Of a stretch of 64,000 bases of DNA, positions 33,187 to 43,483 are shown piece after piece. The stretch comes from Devosia sp. (GTDB lineage Bacteria; Pseudomonadota; Alphaproteobacteria; Rhizobiales; Devosiaceae): the NCBI GenBank assembly GCA_016713105.1, contig JADJPS010000003.1, forward strand, positions 310,001 through 374,000, given 5' to 3'. Made by a program: the position numbers and the translations under genes. The notes under the pieces were generated by a model that ran no database searches, was not told where the DNA came from, and saw nothing but the letters and a program-made list of their open reading frames with translations. Every line of letters begins with the position of its first letter. Positions within the stretch are counted from its first letter, which is position 1.

Positions 33187-34232
33187 GCCTTCGCGTCCTC
33201 GTCGCGGGCCTCGGCAACATGGGGCGGAGCCACGCGCTCGCCTATCACCGCCACCCCGGTTTCGAGATCGTCGGGCTGGTCAACCGCTCGGCGCCGACGC
33301 TGCACCCGGAACTGGCGGGCTATGCCATCCGACCGGACTACGAGGCGGCGCTGCGCGAGCTCAGGCCGGATGTCGTCTCGATCAACACCTATTCGGACAA
33401 CCATGCCGACTACGCGGTGATGGCGCTCGAACAGGGTGCGCATGTGTTCATCGAAAAGCCGCTGGCGACGACGGTAGCCGATGCCGAGCGCGTAGTGGCG
33501 GCGGCGCGGGCAAACGGGCGGAAGCTGGTGGTGGGCTATATCCTCCGCCACCACCCGAGCTGGATCCGCTTCATCGAGGAGGCGCGCAAGCTGGGTGGGC
33601 CATACGTGTTCCGGCTGAACCTCAACCAGCAGTCGAGCGGCCCGACCTGGGAGACGCACAAGACGCTGATGCAGACCACTTCGCCGATCGTCGACTGCGG
33701 CGTGCACTATGTCGACGTGATGTGCCAGATCACCGACGCGCGGCCGGTCGAGGTCCGCGGCATGGGGGTGCGGCTCTCCGACGAGATCGCGCCCGACATG
33801 TACAACTACGGCGCCCTGCAGGTGCTGTTCGCGGACGGCTCCGTCGGCTGGTACGAGGCGGCCTGGGGGCCGATGGTCTCGGAGACGGCATTCTTCGTCA
33901 AGGACGTGATGACGCCGAGCGGCGCGGTGTCCATCGCGATGGACCCCGGCGCCCGCTCGGACGATATCGACACCCACACCCGCACCGACAGGATCCGGGT
34001 GCATCGCGCCGCGCGCGACGCGGACGGCAAATTCACGGCGCCCGACGAGTATATCTCGATGCAGGGCGAGCCCGGGCACGATGCACTCTGCGCCCGCGAG
34101 CAGGGCTATCTCTACCGGGCGATCACCGAGGACCTCGACCTGACCCGGCACATGCAGGACGCGGTGCAGTCGCTCCGCATCTGCCTTGCGGCGGACGAGA
34201 GCGTCAGGACTGGAGAGGTGGTGCGGCTGTGA
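33183..34232 (+). CDS. Gfo/Idh/MocA-family oxidoreductase
   Basis: A 349-residue NAD(P)-dependent sugar dehydrogenase. The Rossmann motif is LVAGLGNMGRSHALAYHRHP, and the signature EKPLATT supplies the catalytic Lys that binds cofactor and substrate. The C-terminal sheet domain includes TSPIVDCGVHYVDVM with the usual Asp/His. It is translationally coupled to the second permease. Substrate unknown; in sugar ABC operons these enzymes oxidise or epimerise the imported sugar or inositol-like compounds. Confidence 0.9.
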   Translation: MSLRVLVAGLGNMGRSHALAYHRHPGFEIVGLVNRSAPTLHPELAGYAIRPDYEAALRELRPDVVSINTYSDNHADYAVMALEQGAHVFIEKPLATTVADAERVVAAARANGRKLVVGYILRHHPSWIRFIEEARKLGGPYVFRLNLNQQSSGPTWETHKTLMQTTSPIVDCGVHYVDVMCQITDARPVEVRGMGVRLSDEIAPDMYNYGALQVLFADGSVGWYEAAWGPMVSETAFFVKDVMTPSGAVSIAMDPGARSDDIDTHTRTDRIRVHRAARDADGKFTAPDEYISMQGEPGHDALCAREQGYLYRAITEDLDLTRHMQDAVQSLRICLAADESVRTGEVVRL

Positions 34233-34247
34233 ACCATTTCGATTTCG

Positions 34248-34320
34248 GGGGCCCACCTCCCTCCTCAGGGGGGAGGTGCCGGGGGTGCGGGCCCCCCCCG
34301 GAGGGTGGGGAGGGGTGTGC
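34248..34320. repeat. G/C-rich palindromic intergenic repeat (copy 2)
   Basis: CCACCTCCCTCCTCAGGGGG and then GGAGGTGCCGGGGG..., ending GGTGGGGAGGGGTGTGCC. It belongs to the family seen at 5915-6000 and 51934-52025. It fills most of the spacer between the dehydrogenase and the ATPase gene. Confidence 0.6.
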
Positions 34321-34355
34321 CGCCACCGCGGCTTTCGAGACGGCAAAGGACTGAC

Positions 34356-35303
<948 letters not shown>

Positions 35304-35400
35304 CAGCAGACTTGTCCGGACCGGAGCAGTGGCACTATCCAGTCAGCCCGGCGACCGCTCCGGGTGCGCCATCAACGTTTCAGCAAAGGACATCCTCCGC

Positions 35401-36285
35401 ATGGTCGCCCAGCAGTTCCAGGTACTTACCCCCGAACAGGCGCAGCATTTCGTCGAGAGGGGCTATGTGCGGATCAAGGGTTGCCTCGATCCGGCGCTGG
35501 CCCGGCGCTGGACCGACGAGGCCTATGGCCGGCTCGGCTACGATCCCGAGGACCGTTCGACCTGGGCGAGGGAAATCGTCTGGATGGACCGCAACAACAT
35601 CTCGGCGATCAGGGATATCTCGCCCAGGGCCTGGGGTGCGCTCTGCGACGTCACCGGCGGCGAGGATCGCATCGACCACCGCGTGATGGAGATCGAGTCG
35701 CAGCACTTCACCACGATCGACTCGACGGAGTGGTCGGATGCCTTCATCGTCAACTTCCGGCGCGGTGCCGACAAGCCGTGGGTGAAGCCCTCGGTCGAGG
35801 CCGGTGGCTGGCACAAGGACGGCAGCTTCTTCCGTCACTTCCTCGACAGCCGCGAACAGGGGCTCCTGACCATCGTCTACTGGTCGGACGTGGTGCACAA
35901 GGGTGGCGGCACCTTCATTGCCCCCGACTCGATCAAGGTGGTGGCCAGGTACCTCGCCGAGCATCCCGAGGGCGTCGCCAATGACGGCGACGACTTCGGC
36001 GCGCTGATTGCGCAATGCCACGAGTTCGAGGAGGTCACCGGTGAGACCGGCGATTTCATTATCCTGCATCCCTTCATGCTGCACGCCTCGTCCAACAACC
36101 ATTCGGGCAACGTGCGCTTCATGACCAACCCGCCGGTGGTGCTCAGGGAGCCGATGAACCTCAACCGCGACAATCCGGAAGAGTTCTCGCTGATCGAGCG
36201 GGCGACGCTGCACGCGCTCGGCAAGGAGCGTTACGATTTCCGCCCGACCGCACCGCGCGAGGAACACTGGCGGGTGATCGGGTAA
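35401..36285 (+). CDS. Phytanoyl-CoA dioxygenase (PhyH) family protein
   Basis: A 294-residue predicted Fe(II)/2-oxoglutarate oxygenase. The iron ligands fit HxD...H: GGWHKDGSFF and, ~120 residues later, ILHPFMLHASSNNHSGNVRF, where the Arg would bind 2-oxoglutarate. ATG 35401 was chosen; an in-frame start at 35329 is less likely. It follows the ATPase by 97 bases on the same strand, so it may belong to the sugar operon. The substrate is unknown; family members hydroxylate or halogenate diverse small molecules, and the Asp ligand present here argues for hydroxylation over halogenation. Confidence 0.85.
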   Translation: MVAQQFQVLTPEQAQHFVERGYVRIKGCLDPALARRWTDEAYGRLGYDPEDRSTWAREIVWMDRNNISAIRDISPRAWGALCDVTGGEDRIDHRVMEIESQHFTTIDSTEWSDAFIVNFRRGADKPWVKPSVEAGGWHKDGSFFRHFLDSREQGLLTIVYWSDVVHKGGGTFIAPDSIKVVARYLAEHPEGVANDGDDFGALIAQCHEFEEVTGETGDFIILHPFMLHASSNNHSGNVRFMTNPPVVLREPMNLNRDNPEEFSLIERATLHALGKERYDFRPTAPREEHWRVIG

Positions 36286-36390
36286 CGCGGCCGGACGGGC
36301 TCCTTAGCTTTCCGGACTTTCCGTCTGCTTTCGCCGCTTGCACGCCCGCGCGCGCTGCCCTCTAGTCCTTGCCGGGGAGCGGAGGGGAGC

Positions 36391-37932
36391 ATGGCCAGGC
36401 AAGCGCATTTCGTCGTCGTGGGCGGCGGGACGGCCGGGTGGATCGCGGCGTTCATCATCCAGGACTCGATCCGGCGGCTGAAGCTCGACGCGCGGGTCAG
36501 CGTGATCGAATCGACGAAGATCCCGACGGTCGGCGTGGGCGAAGCGACGACGGCGGCGTTTCACGTCTTCCTCAGGCACTTCAACATCGACATCTTCGAG
36601 TTCTTCCGCAAGACGGAGGCGACCTACAAGCTCGGCATCCGGCACGAGGACTGGCGGCGGAAGGGCTTCACCTACTACGGGCCGATCGACGATCCGCACA
36701 TGGTGGTGCAGCCGCCGGCCGGAGCGCCGTCGGACTATCTCAACGTCTATGCCGTTTCGGCCAGGCACAAGGTGCAGGACATGCACCTGTTCGGTCCCCT
36801 GCTCGAAAAGAAGAAGGCGCCCTGGGCACGGAAGGACGACGGCGCGCTGCTGCCGCTCGGACCGTTCCTGCCCGCCTATCACTTCGACCAGTCGCTGGTG
36901 GGCAAGTTCCTGAAATCGAAGTCGGATGGCGTCGCGATCGTCGACAAGGTGCTGACCGGCGTCGAACGCGATGCCGAGACCGGCGATGTCACGGCGGTGC
37001 TGTTCGAGGACGGCGAGCGGCTTGCCGGCGATTTCTTCATCGATGCGACGGGGTTCCGGAAGCGCCTGATCGTCGGCGAGCTCAATGCCCCCTGGATCAG
37101 CTATGCGCATGAACTGCCGGTGAACCGGGCCCTGCCCTTCTGGCTCGACATCAAGCCGGGCGATGAGATTCCGAACTATACCCGCGCCTGGGCGCACGAG
37201 GCGGGCTGGATGTGGCAGATCCCGACGCAGTTCCGCTTCGGCTGCGGCTATGTCTACTCCGACGAATTTCAGACGCCGGACGAGGCGCATGCCGAAGCCG
37301 AGCGCATCGTGGGGCAGAGAATCGAGGCGCGCGGCGACATCCAGTTCAGGATCGGACGGCTGGAGAAGGCCTGGATCAACAATGTCGTCGCGGTCGGGCT
37401 GAGCTCGAGCTTCCTCGAGCCGCTGGAATCGACCTCGATCCACGGCACGATCGTGCAGATGATGATGTTCGCCGGCCAGTACCTGCGCGATCCGGCCCAG
37501 ATGACCGCGAAGCTCCGCGACGACTACAATGCCCGCGTCGGCCGGCAGGTCGACGATTTCCGCACCTTCGTCAACACGCACTACGTCACCGAGCGCGACG
37601 ACACGCCGTTCTGGCGCGAAGTGCGCGCCAGTCGCATCCATCCGGAAACGCGGGAAAGGCTGGCCCGCTGGCGCACCGAAATGCCACGCCGCGAGCACTT
37701 CCCCGACTATCTGTTCGGGCTGCCGCATGTCGAGACGCAGTTGCACTACCCGGTGCTGGATGGGCTGGGACTGCTCGATCCGGCGGTGGCGAAAGCCGAA
37801 ATGGCGCGCGACCCGAAGCTGCGGAAGTTCGCGCGCGAGACCCATGACAGCCTGGTCAAGGAGTACAGGCGCGCCGCGAGCCGGGCGCTCGGGCACGCGG
37901 AATTCCTCGAGATCGTGCGCGGCATGGGGTGA
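36391..37932 (+). CDS. Flavin-dependent tryptophan-halogenase family protein
   Basis: A 513-residue FAD protein. FAD motif: VVVGGGTAGWIAAFI. The halogenase motif WxWxIP is present as GWMWQIP. The active-site Lys candidate is in ATYKLGIRHEDW and the Glu-Ser pair is in FLEPLESTSIHGT. These are the hallmarks of the Trp halogenase superfamily, but many members near transporter genes have unproven substrates and may be halogenases or oxygenases of other compounds. Start ATG has a strong GGAGGGGAG site. It is 105 bases downstream of the PhyH gene. A reduced-flavin supplier would be needed; an FMN reductase gene lies at 43484-44083 but in another unit. Confidence 0.87.
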   Translation: MARQAHFVVVGGGTAGWIAAFIIQDSIRRLKLDARVSVIESTKIPTVGVGEATTAAFHVFLRHFNIDIFEFFRKTEATYKLGIRHEDWRRKGFTYYGPIDDPHMVVQPPAGAPSDYLNVYAVSARHKVQDMHLFGPLLEKKKAPWARKDDGALLPLGPFLPAYHFDQSLVGKFLKSKSDGVAIVDKVLTGVERDAETGDVTAVLFEDGERLAGDFFIDATGFRKRLIVGELNAPWISYAHELPVNRALPFWLDIKPGDEIPNYTRAWAHEAGWMWQIPTQFRFGCGYVYSDEFQTPDEAHAEAERIVGQRIEARGDIQFRIGRLEKAWINNVVAVGLSSSFLEPLESTSIHGTIVQMMMFAGQYLRDPAQMTAKLRDDYNARVGRQVDDFRTFVNTHYVTERDDTPFWREVRASRIHPETRERLARWRTEMPRREHFPDYLFGLPHVETQLHYPVLDGLGLLDPAVAKAEMARDPKLRKFARETHDSLVKEYRRAASRALGHAEFLEIVRGMG

Positions 37933-37995
37933 GGCGGGCGGCTGCCCCCGGTTCGGAAGCGTGCTAGCCTCGGGTGACCCGGCGGGAGACGCGCC

Positions 37996-38433
37996 ATGCC
38001 ATCGATAGTCGACAACTGGGTGTTCTGGGCCCTGCTCTCTGCCGTGTTTGCGGCACTGACGGCCATCTTTGCCAAGATCGGCATCGCCGACATCGATTCC
38101 GATTTCGCCACGCTCATCCGCACGGTCGTGATCGTCCTTGTGCTCTCGGCGATCGTCTTCGGCATGGGCAAGACACAGCCGCTCGACAGCATTCCGGGCA
38201 GGACCTGGCTGTTCCTGACCCTTTCGGGCCTCGCGACCGGGGCTTCATGGCTGGCCTATTTCCGCGCATTGAAGCTCGGCCAGGCTTCGCAGGTCGCCCC
38301 TGTCGACAAGCTCAGCGTCGTCCTGGTGGCAATCTTCGGCGCGCTGTTTATCGGCGAGAGACTGACGCTGCAGGGGTGGATCGGCGTGGCGCTGGTCGGC
38401 GTCGGTGCGGTCGTCCTCGCCGTCAAGCTGTAG
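37996..38433 (+). CDS. Half-size EamA-family membrane protein
   Basis: A 145-residue protein with five predicted membrane helices (WALLSAVFAALTAIFAKIGI through WIGVALVGVGAVVLAVKL) and the EamA signature region YFRALKLGQASQVAPVDKLS. It is a single EamA unit; such half-size members are thought to dimerise to form a ten-helix drug/metabolite transporter. Substrate unknown. It starts at ATG 37996. Confidence 0.85.
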   Translation: MPSIVDNWVFWALLSAVFAALTAIFAKIGIADIDSDFATLIRTVVIVLVLSAIVFGMGKTQPLDSIPGRTWLFLTLSGLATGASWLAYFRALKLGQASQVAPVDKLSVVLVAIFGALFIGERLTLQGWIGVALVGVGAVVLAVKL

Positions 38434-38450
38434 CGCACGGGGGTCCGGCG

Positions 38451-40103
38451 TCAGAGCACCAGATAGCCGCGATAGGCGACGAGACGGCCGGCGAAGGGCA
38501 CCGAGATCTCGACGTCGAAGCGATGGCGGCCGCCGGCATCGACGCGTTCTTCGGCCTTGACCAGCGGCAGCAGCGCCTTCGGCAGGGGGATGCCGTGCCA
38601 GCGTGCCGAGACGGGCACCATGTCCAGCCCGTCGGGGCGGGAGACCAGCCGCATCGTCACGGCAAGGGCACCGAACTGCTCCTCGATCAGCCCCTCGCCT
38701 GCAGCACTCATGGTCGAGCGCATCGGCGTGCGGTCGAAGACGCGGGTCCAGTGCTCGCGGCCGCCGCGGCTCTCGATGACGACCCGCGCCGGCACCCGCC
38801 CCTCCATCACCGGCAGGCCGAAGCGGCGCGCGAGGAAACGGCCGAGCCGGGTCTCGGCGGGGGCCAGCAGCGCTTCACCCGTCGCAACCACCGCCGGGCG
38901 GCCGCGATGCAGGCGCCGGGTCACTTCCGGCATCCTGTCGAAGTCCTCGCCCAGGATGCGCCGGTAGAGCGGCTTCTCGCCCTTGAAGGCGGTGAGCGAA
39001 GTGTCGATCTCGAGACCCTCGAACATGGCGCGTACCTGGTCGAGCGCCAGGACGCCGACGGCAGGGCGGGCGCCGGGCAGCATGCCGCGACCGAGCAGCA
39101 TGGCGACGATCAGCGCGGCGGCCGGGGCAACCGGAACATAGGGGCCGTGCCCCTTGCGCGCCCTCAGTGTCCAGCGGGCGACCTTGGGCACGCCGCGCGC
39201 ATCCTGGCCCGCCACCTCGACCAGCATGCCGCCGGTGTCGGTCCCGAACCGGTCGAGCAGCATGGCGATGCGATACCCCAGTCCGGTGAACCCGCTGGCA
39301 GTGCGGATGAACCGGTGTCGCACCGGCCAGCCGGCCGCGGCGATGAGGCCATCGAGCAGGCGCAGTTCCATGCCGGCGCCGACCCAGGCGCGAACGCGCG
39401 GCTCGAAGCGGGTGGCGAGCAGATCGAGGTCGGGTACATCGGCGAGCCTCGCCTGGCGGCGGCCGAGACCCTCGATCGAGACTGCCACCGGGTCACCCCA
39501 GCCCCAGCCCTCCTGCCATTCGGCCTCCCGAAACACCGGCACCCTCTGGCCCACCCAGCTGAGGATGGCGGAGATCACCGCCCGCCCCTTCGGCGTGCGA
39601 TTGCCCGGAACGATCGCGATGTCGATCGTGTCGACGGTCAGCCAGGCGCTGGTGAGGTGATCGAGCACCGCATGGGTAAGGCATGGCGGGGTGCTGGCGC
39701 CCGACAGCAGCGTGACGCCCACGCCGCGGGCCGCGGCGTCGAAGCGGGCGATGCCGGAGACGAAGGCGCGGGAATCGGCGAGGTCGACATAGTCGCAACG
39801 GGCGCCGATCGCCGCCTCGATGAGCCGGGGGCTCGCCAGTTGGAACGGGCCCGAGCAGTCGACCACCAGGTCGCAGCGCATCTCCCTCAGCCGGTCGGCA
39901 CTCACCGTCTCGCGATCGATGGCGATGAAGGCGAACTCCGCCTGTTCGTCGAGACTGCGCAGTTCGCGCTGCAGCGTCGCCACCCGCGCCTCGGTGCGAC
40001 CGCCCAGGCTGATCCGGAAGGCGTGCCGATGCGCCAGCAGCCGCGCCAGGCGGGAGCCGAACACGCCGGACGCACCAACGATCAGAACATGGGGGCGTTG
40101 CAT
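38451..40103 (-). CDS. Saccharopine-dehydrogenase-like oxidoreductase with C-terminal DUF4166-like domain
   Basis: A 550-residue protein. The N-terminal Rossmann domain (HVLIVGASGVFGSRLARLLA, then VVDCSGPFQLASPRLIEAAI and DYVDLADSRAFV) is of the saccharopine dehydrogenase type. The C-terminal ~190 residues (from FDRMPEVTRRLHRG to LVAYRGYLVL, including AVTMRLVSRPDGL and VPFAGRLVAYRG) resemble the DUF4166 domain. The substrate is unknown. Its ATG overlaps the stop of the FAD monooxygenase gene by one base, so the two probably act on the same compound. Confidence 0.8.
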   Translation of the reverse strand: MQRPHVLIVGASGVFGSRLARLLAHRHAFRISLGGRTEARVATLQRELRSLDEQAEFAFIAIDRETVSADRLREMRCDLVVDCSGPFQLASPRLIEAAIGARCDYVDLADSRAFVSGIARFDAAARGVGVTLLSGASTPPCLTHAVLDHLTSAWLTVDTIDIAIVPGNRTPKGRAVISAILSWVGQRVPVFREAEWQEGWGWGDPVAVSIEGLGRRQARLADVPDLDLLATRFEPRVRAWVGAGMELRLLDGLIAAAGWPVRHRFIRTASGFTGLGYRIAMLLDRFGTDTGGMLVEVAGQDARGVPKVARWTLRARKGHGPYVPVAPAAALIVAMLLGRGMLPGARPAVGVLALDQVRAMFEGLEIDTSLTAFKGEKPLYRRILGEDFDRMPEVTRRLHRGRPAVVATGEALLAPAETRLGRFLARRFGLPVMEGRVPARVVIESRGGREHWTRVFDRTPMRSTMSAAGEGLIEEQFGALAVTMRLVSRPDGLDMVPVSARWHGIPLPKALLPLVKAEERVDAGGRHRFDVEISVPFAGRLVAYRGYLVL

Positions 40104-41311
40104 CAGGTCCCCGATCTCGTCGGCGCCGGCTCGAGCCCGATGGCCTCGAGCGGCCGCAGTAATTGCCCTGCCACCATCCCGGCCAGCAGCCTCTGCACCG
40201 GCCCCCACTGCGCCGCGGCGGCCACCAGCCCGTCCCGCAGCAGCGGCAGCAGGTGGCCGTTGGACTGGTAGAATGGCGTGAGGGTAAGGGACAGAAGTTG
40301 ATAGAGCCGCACATGCCAGCGGCGCAGGCGCACATACTCGCCGAGGGCGGCCGGCAGGTCGTCGGCTCGCTCGAGTGCCACCGAAAGGGCGGCGGCATCG
40401 AGCAGGGCCATGTTCGCTCCCTGCCCCAGTTGCGGACTGGTCGCGTGGGCGCTGTCGCCGACGAAGACGATGCGGTCGCCGGCCGGATGGGCAAGGGTCT
40501 GATGGGCGTAGCGGGCCAGCGTCAGCGCCTCGAACGTTCCGAGTGCGGCAAGATGCGGCGCGGTCGCCGGCCAGTGCCGCCGTACCTCGGCCGACCACGC
40601 CTCGAAGCCCCGCTGCTCGAGCGCGGCGTACTCGTCCGGCTTCAGGCTCCAGAAGAACGCGGCCTCCTCCACGCCACCGCGGGTACGGCGGCCGAGCGGC
40701 AGCACGCCGATCATCACCTTCGCCTTGACGTAGCGCTGGGTGAGCGCGTGGCGGCTGAACCCATCGTCCACCCAGGGCACCGTGCCCCACACCGCGCCAA
40801 AGCCCAGCGGCCGGGTGGGTCCGCCCCGCCGCGCCTCCGCCCTGAGCGGCGAGCCGGCGCCCATCGCGTCGACGACCAGGTCGAACGGTCCCTCGAGCCC
40901 GTGGGGCGACCTGAGCCAGATGCGATCGGTGTCGCGCTCGACCGACGCCACCGGGTAGGCGGTGCGGATCGCCATGCCCCGCTCGCTCACCGGCTCGTGC
41001 AGCAGCTTGAACAGCGTCGCACGATGGATGCCGATAGCGTGGACGTGGGTGCCCAGCGGCCAGTAGCCCACGTCGAGCACGGCGCGGCCCGAGCGGGCGT
41101 CGGTGCCGACCAGGCGATCGATGCGGGCGCCCAGGGCGGTGGCCCGGCCGGCCAGCCCCAGGTCGGCGAGCACGGCGAGGCCAGTGGGCTGCAGCATCAG
41201 TCCGGAACCGATCGGCCTGGCCCGCGTGAAGCGCTCGAACAGGTGGACGCGATGCCCGGCGCGGCTCAGATAGAGCGCCGTAGCCAAACCTCCCGGGCCG
41301 GCGCCGGCCAC
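40103..41311 (-). CDS. FAD-dependent monooxygenase (PHBH-like fold)
   Basis: A flavin monooxygenase of ~402 residues. The FAD motifs are AGAGPGGLATALYLSRAG and FVGDSAHATSPQLGQGANMA; DGFSRHALTQRYVK lies in the substrate domain. The first canonical start is GTG 41311, but it begins inside the dinucleotide-binding strand: the natural N-terminus should include RKVLDIAVAGAG, encoded just upstream without any ATG, GTG or TTG. The frame stays open back to beyond 41341. Either a non-standard start such as CTG (41323 or 41335) is used or the N-terminus is defective. Cofactor and substrate partner is probably the downstream DUF4166-type oxidoreductase. Confidence 0.82.
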   Translation of the reverse strand: MAGAGPGGLATALYLSRAGHRVHLFERFTRARPIGSGLMLQPTGLAVLADLGLAGRATALGARIDRLVGTDARSGRAVLDVGYWPLGTHVHAIGIHRATLFKLLHEPVSERGMAIRTAYPVASVERDTDRIWLRSPHGLEGPFDLVVDAMGAGSPLRAEARRGGPTRPLGFGAVWGTVPWVDDGFSRHALTQRYVKAKVMIGVLPLGRRTRGGVEEAAFFWSLKPDEYAALEQRGFEAWSAEVRRHWPATAPHLAALGTFEALTLARYAHQTLAHPAGDRIVFVGDSAHATSPQLGQGANMALLDAAALSVALERADDLPAALGEYVRLRRWHVRLYQLLSLTLTPFYQSNGHLLPLLRDGLVAAAAQWGPVQRLLAGMVAGQLLRPLEAIGLEPAPTRSGT

Positions 41312-41364
41312 GGCAATATCCAGTACCTTGCGCAGTCTCCCGCCCCCGGGTGATCCGGGGATGA

Positions 41365-43280
41365 CTAGATCACCACCTGCGTGCCGATTTCAACCACCCG
41401 TCCGGTCGGGATGTGGAAGTACTCGGTTGCATCGGTAGCGTTCTTGGCGAGCGCGATGAAGATGCGATCCATGAACAGCGGCATGCCGCCCTTGGTGGAA
41501 GGCTTGAGCGAGCGGCGCGACAGGAAGAACGAGGTACTCATGATGTCGAACTTCCAGCCCAGCTTGCGCGCCAGCGCCAGCGCCTTCGGAATGTTCGGCG
41601 TCTCCATGTAGCCGAAGGTGATCACCACCCGGTAGAACAGGTCGTTGTAGGCATCGATGCGCACCTTCTCGTCATCGGCGACGCGCGGCCGGTCGGAGGT
41701 GCGGATGGTCAGGATGACGTTGTGCTCGTGCAGCACCTTGTAGTGCTTCAGACTGTGCAGCAGCGCAGTCGGTGCGCCTTCGATGTCGGACGTGAGGAAG
41801 ACTGCGGTACCGGGTACGATGGTGGGCTTCTTCTTGGCGAGGTTTTCGACCAGGAACTCAAGTGGCACTTCGTCCCGCCGGGTCTTCTCGGCGAGCCTGC
41901 GACGACCTGCGATCCATATGGTCATGGCCGCCGCAACCGCCGAGGCAACAACGGCCGGCACCCAGCCATCCTGTCCAAACTTGGCGACATTGGCCAGGAA
42001 AAACGCCACGTCGATGACTGTCAGCGGCACGATCACCAGCAAAGAAACGATCAACGGCCACTTCCACAGCCGCCACATGACGATGAACAGCAGGATCGCG
42101 GTCACCAGCATCTCGCCGGTGACGGCGATGCCGTAGGCGGCCGAGAGCGCGCTCGAACCCTTGAAGCCGATGACGAGCAAGACCACGGCGATCAGCAGCA
42201 ACGCATTGACTTGCGGCATGAAGATCTGACCGGCCACCTCCTCGGAGGTATGGCGCACTTCGAGCCGCGGCAGGAGGTTGAGGTGCATCGCCTGGCGCAC
42301 CAGCGAGTAGGCGCCGGTGATCACCGCCTGGCTGGCGATAACGGTGGCGAGCGTCGCCAGTCCCACCATCGGAAGGCGTGCCCAGTCTGCCTGCATTTCG
42401 AAGAATGGGTTGTCCACGTGCGTCGGGTGCGACAGCACAAAGGCGCCTTGCCCAAAGTAGTTGAGCAGCAGCGAGGGAAAGACGAGGCAGATCCACGCCA
42501 GGATGATTGGCCGGCGGCCGAAGTGACCGAGGTCGACATAGAGCGCCTCGGCTCCGGTGACTGCGAGGAATACGGCCCCCAGCACGACGATCGACAGACC
42601 CGGATGCTGCACCAGGAACGCGGCGCCATAGCCGGGATTGAGGGCGACCAGCACCTGCGGGGCTTCGGCGATGTGGAGCAGGCCAGTCACCCAAGGACGA
42701 TGAACCACACTGCCATGACCGGCCCGAAGATCGAGGAGACACGGGCCGTACCGAAGCGCTGCACCGTGAACAGACCGACAAGGATCAGCACGGTGAGCGG
42801 CACCACCCAAGGGGTCAGATCGGGCGCCACTGTCTCGATGCCCTCGACCGCCGAGAGCACCGAGATCGCCGGAGTGATGATGGCATCGCCCAGGAACAGC
42901 GCGCCCCCGACGATGCCGAGCCCGATGATCCAGGCGGGCCGCTTCTCGAAGGCATTGGTGGCTAGCGTCATCAGCGACAGTGTTCCGCCTTCGCCCTTGT
43001 TGTCGGCCCGAAGCACGAAGGTGACGTACTTGACCGTCACCACGATGGTCAGCGCCCACACGATAAGGGACAGCAGGCCCACCACCTCGCCTGTGCCGGG
43101 CACCGCGCCAGAAGCATGCAGCGCCTCGCGGAAAGCGTAGAGCGGACTGGTGCCGATGTCGCCGTAGACGACACCTAGGGCACCCAGGATCAGGATGGGG
43201 ACATTGGCTGGCATGGCGTGGCCGGCCGTTTCGGTCGCCCCTGCGCCGGCAGGTGTGCCGGGCGAAGTGGTCTGCGTCAT
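41365..43280 (-). pseudogene. kup: Low-affinity potassium transporter Kup, interrupted by a -1 frameshift
   Basis: Kup proton/potassium symporter split over two frames. The 5' part (ATG 43280) encodes VYGDIGTSPLYAFREALHAS, NKGEGGTLSLMTL and GPVMAVWFIVLG, then stops at 42687. The 3' part continues the family sequence in the next frame with VTGLLHIAEAPQVLVALNP and runs to 41365, including FIALAKNATDATEYFHIPTG. The joint lies at CTTGGGTGAC (minus strand, G-run at 42690-42692); one extra G would restore WFIVLGVTGLLHI and a ~638-residue protein. The rest is intact with no further lesion, so a recent mutation or a sequencing error in the G-run are equally possible. Confidence 0.88.
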
Positions 43281-43406
43281 ATGCGCTGCGCTCACCCTGT
43301 TTGGGGTGGACGGGTGTCTACACCGCTCACCGCCGACACTCAACCGGCAAATTGCCAGTCTGGTTCCCAAAGCGCAACCGGTTGCGGAGGCGAGGCAGCA
43401 GAACGT

Positions 43407-43436
43407 GCGGGCGGTGCCGAGGGCAGCACCGCCCGC
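43407..43436 (-). terminator. Hairpin downstream of the FMN reductase gene
   Basis: GCGGGCGGTGC (43407-43417) and GCACCGCCCGC (43426-43436) form a perfect 11-bp stem. It lies between the stop of the FMN reductase gene and the start of kup on the minus strand. No T-run follows, so termination may be weak or Rho-assisted. Confidence 0.5.
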
Positions 43437-43483
43437 CATGCCGGAGCAGAGGAGAGGAAGACTCCGGCGGGGGGGTGTCAGAC

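Noticed and set aside
42685..42700. Programmed frameshifting in kup
   Set aside because: No slippery heptamer, downstream structure or family precedent is visible; a single-base deletion or read error is simpler.
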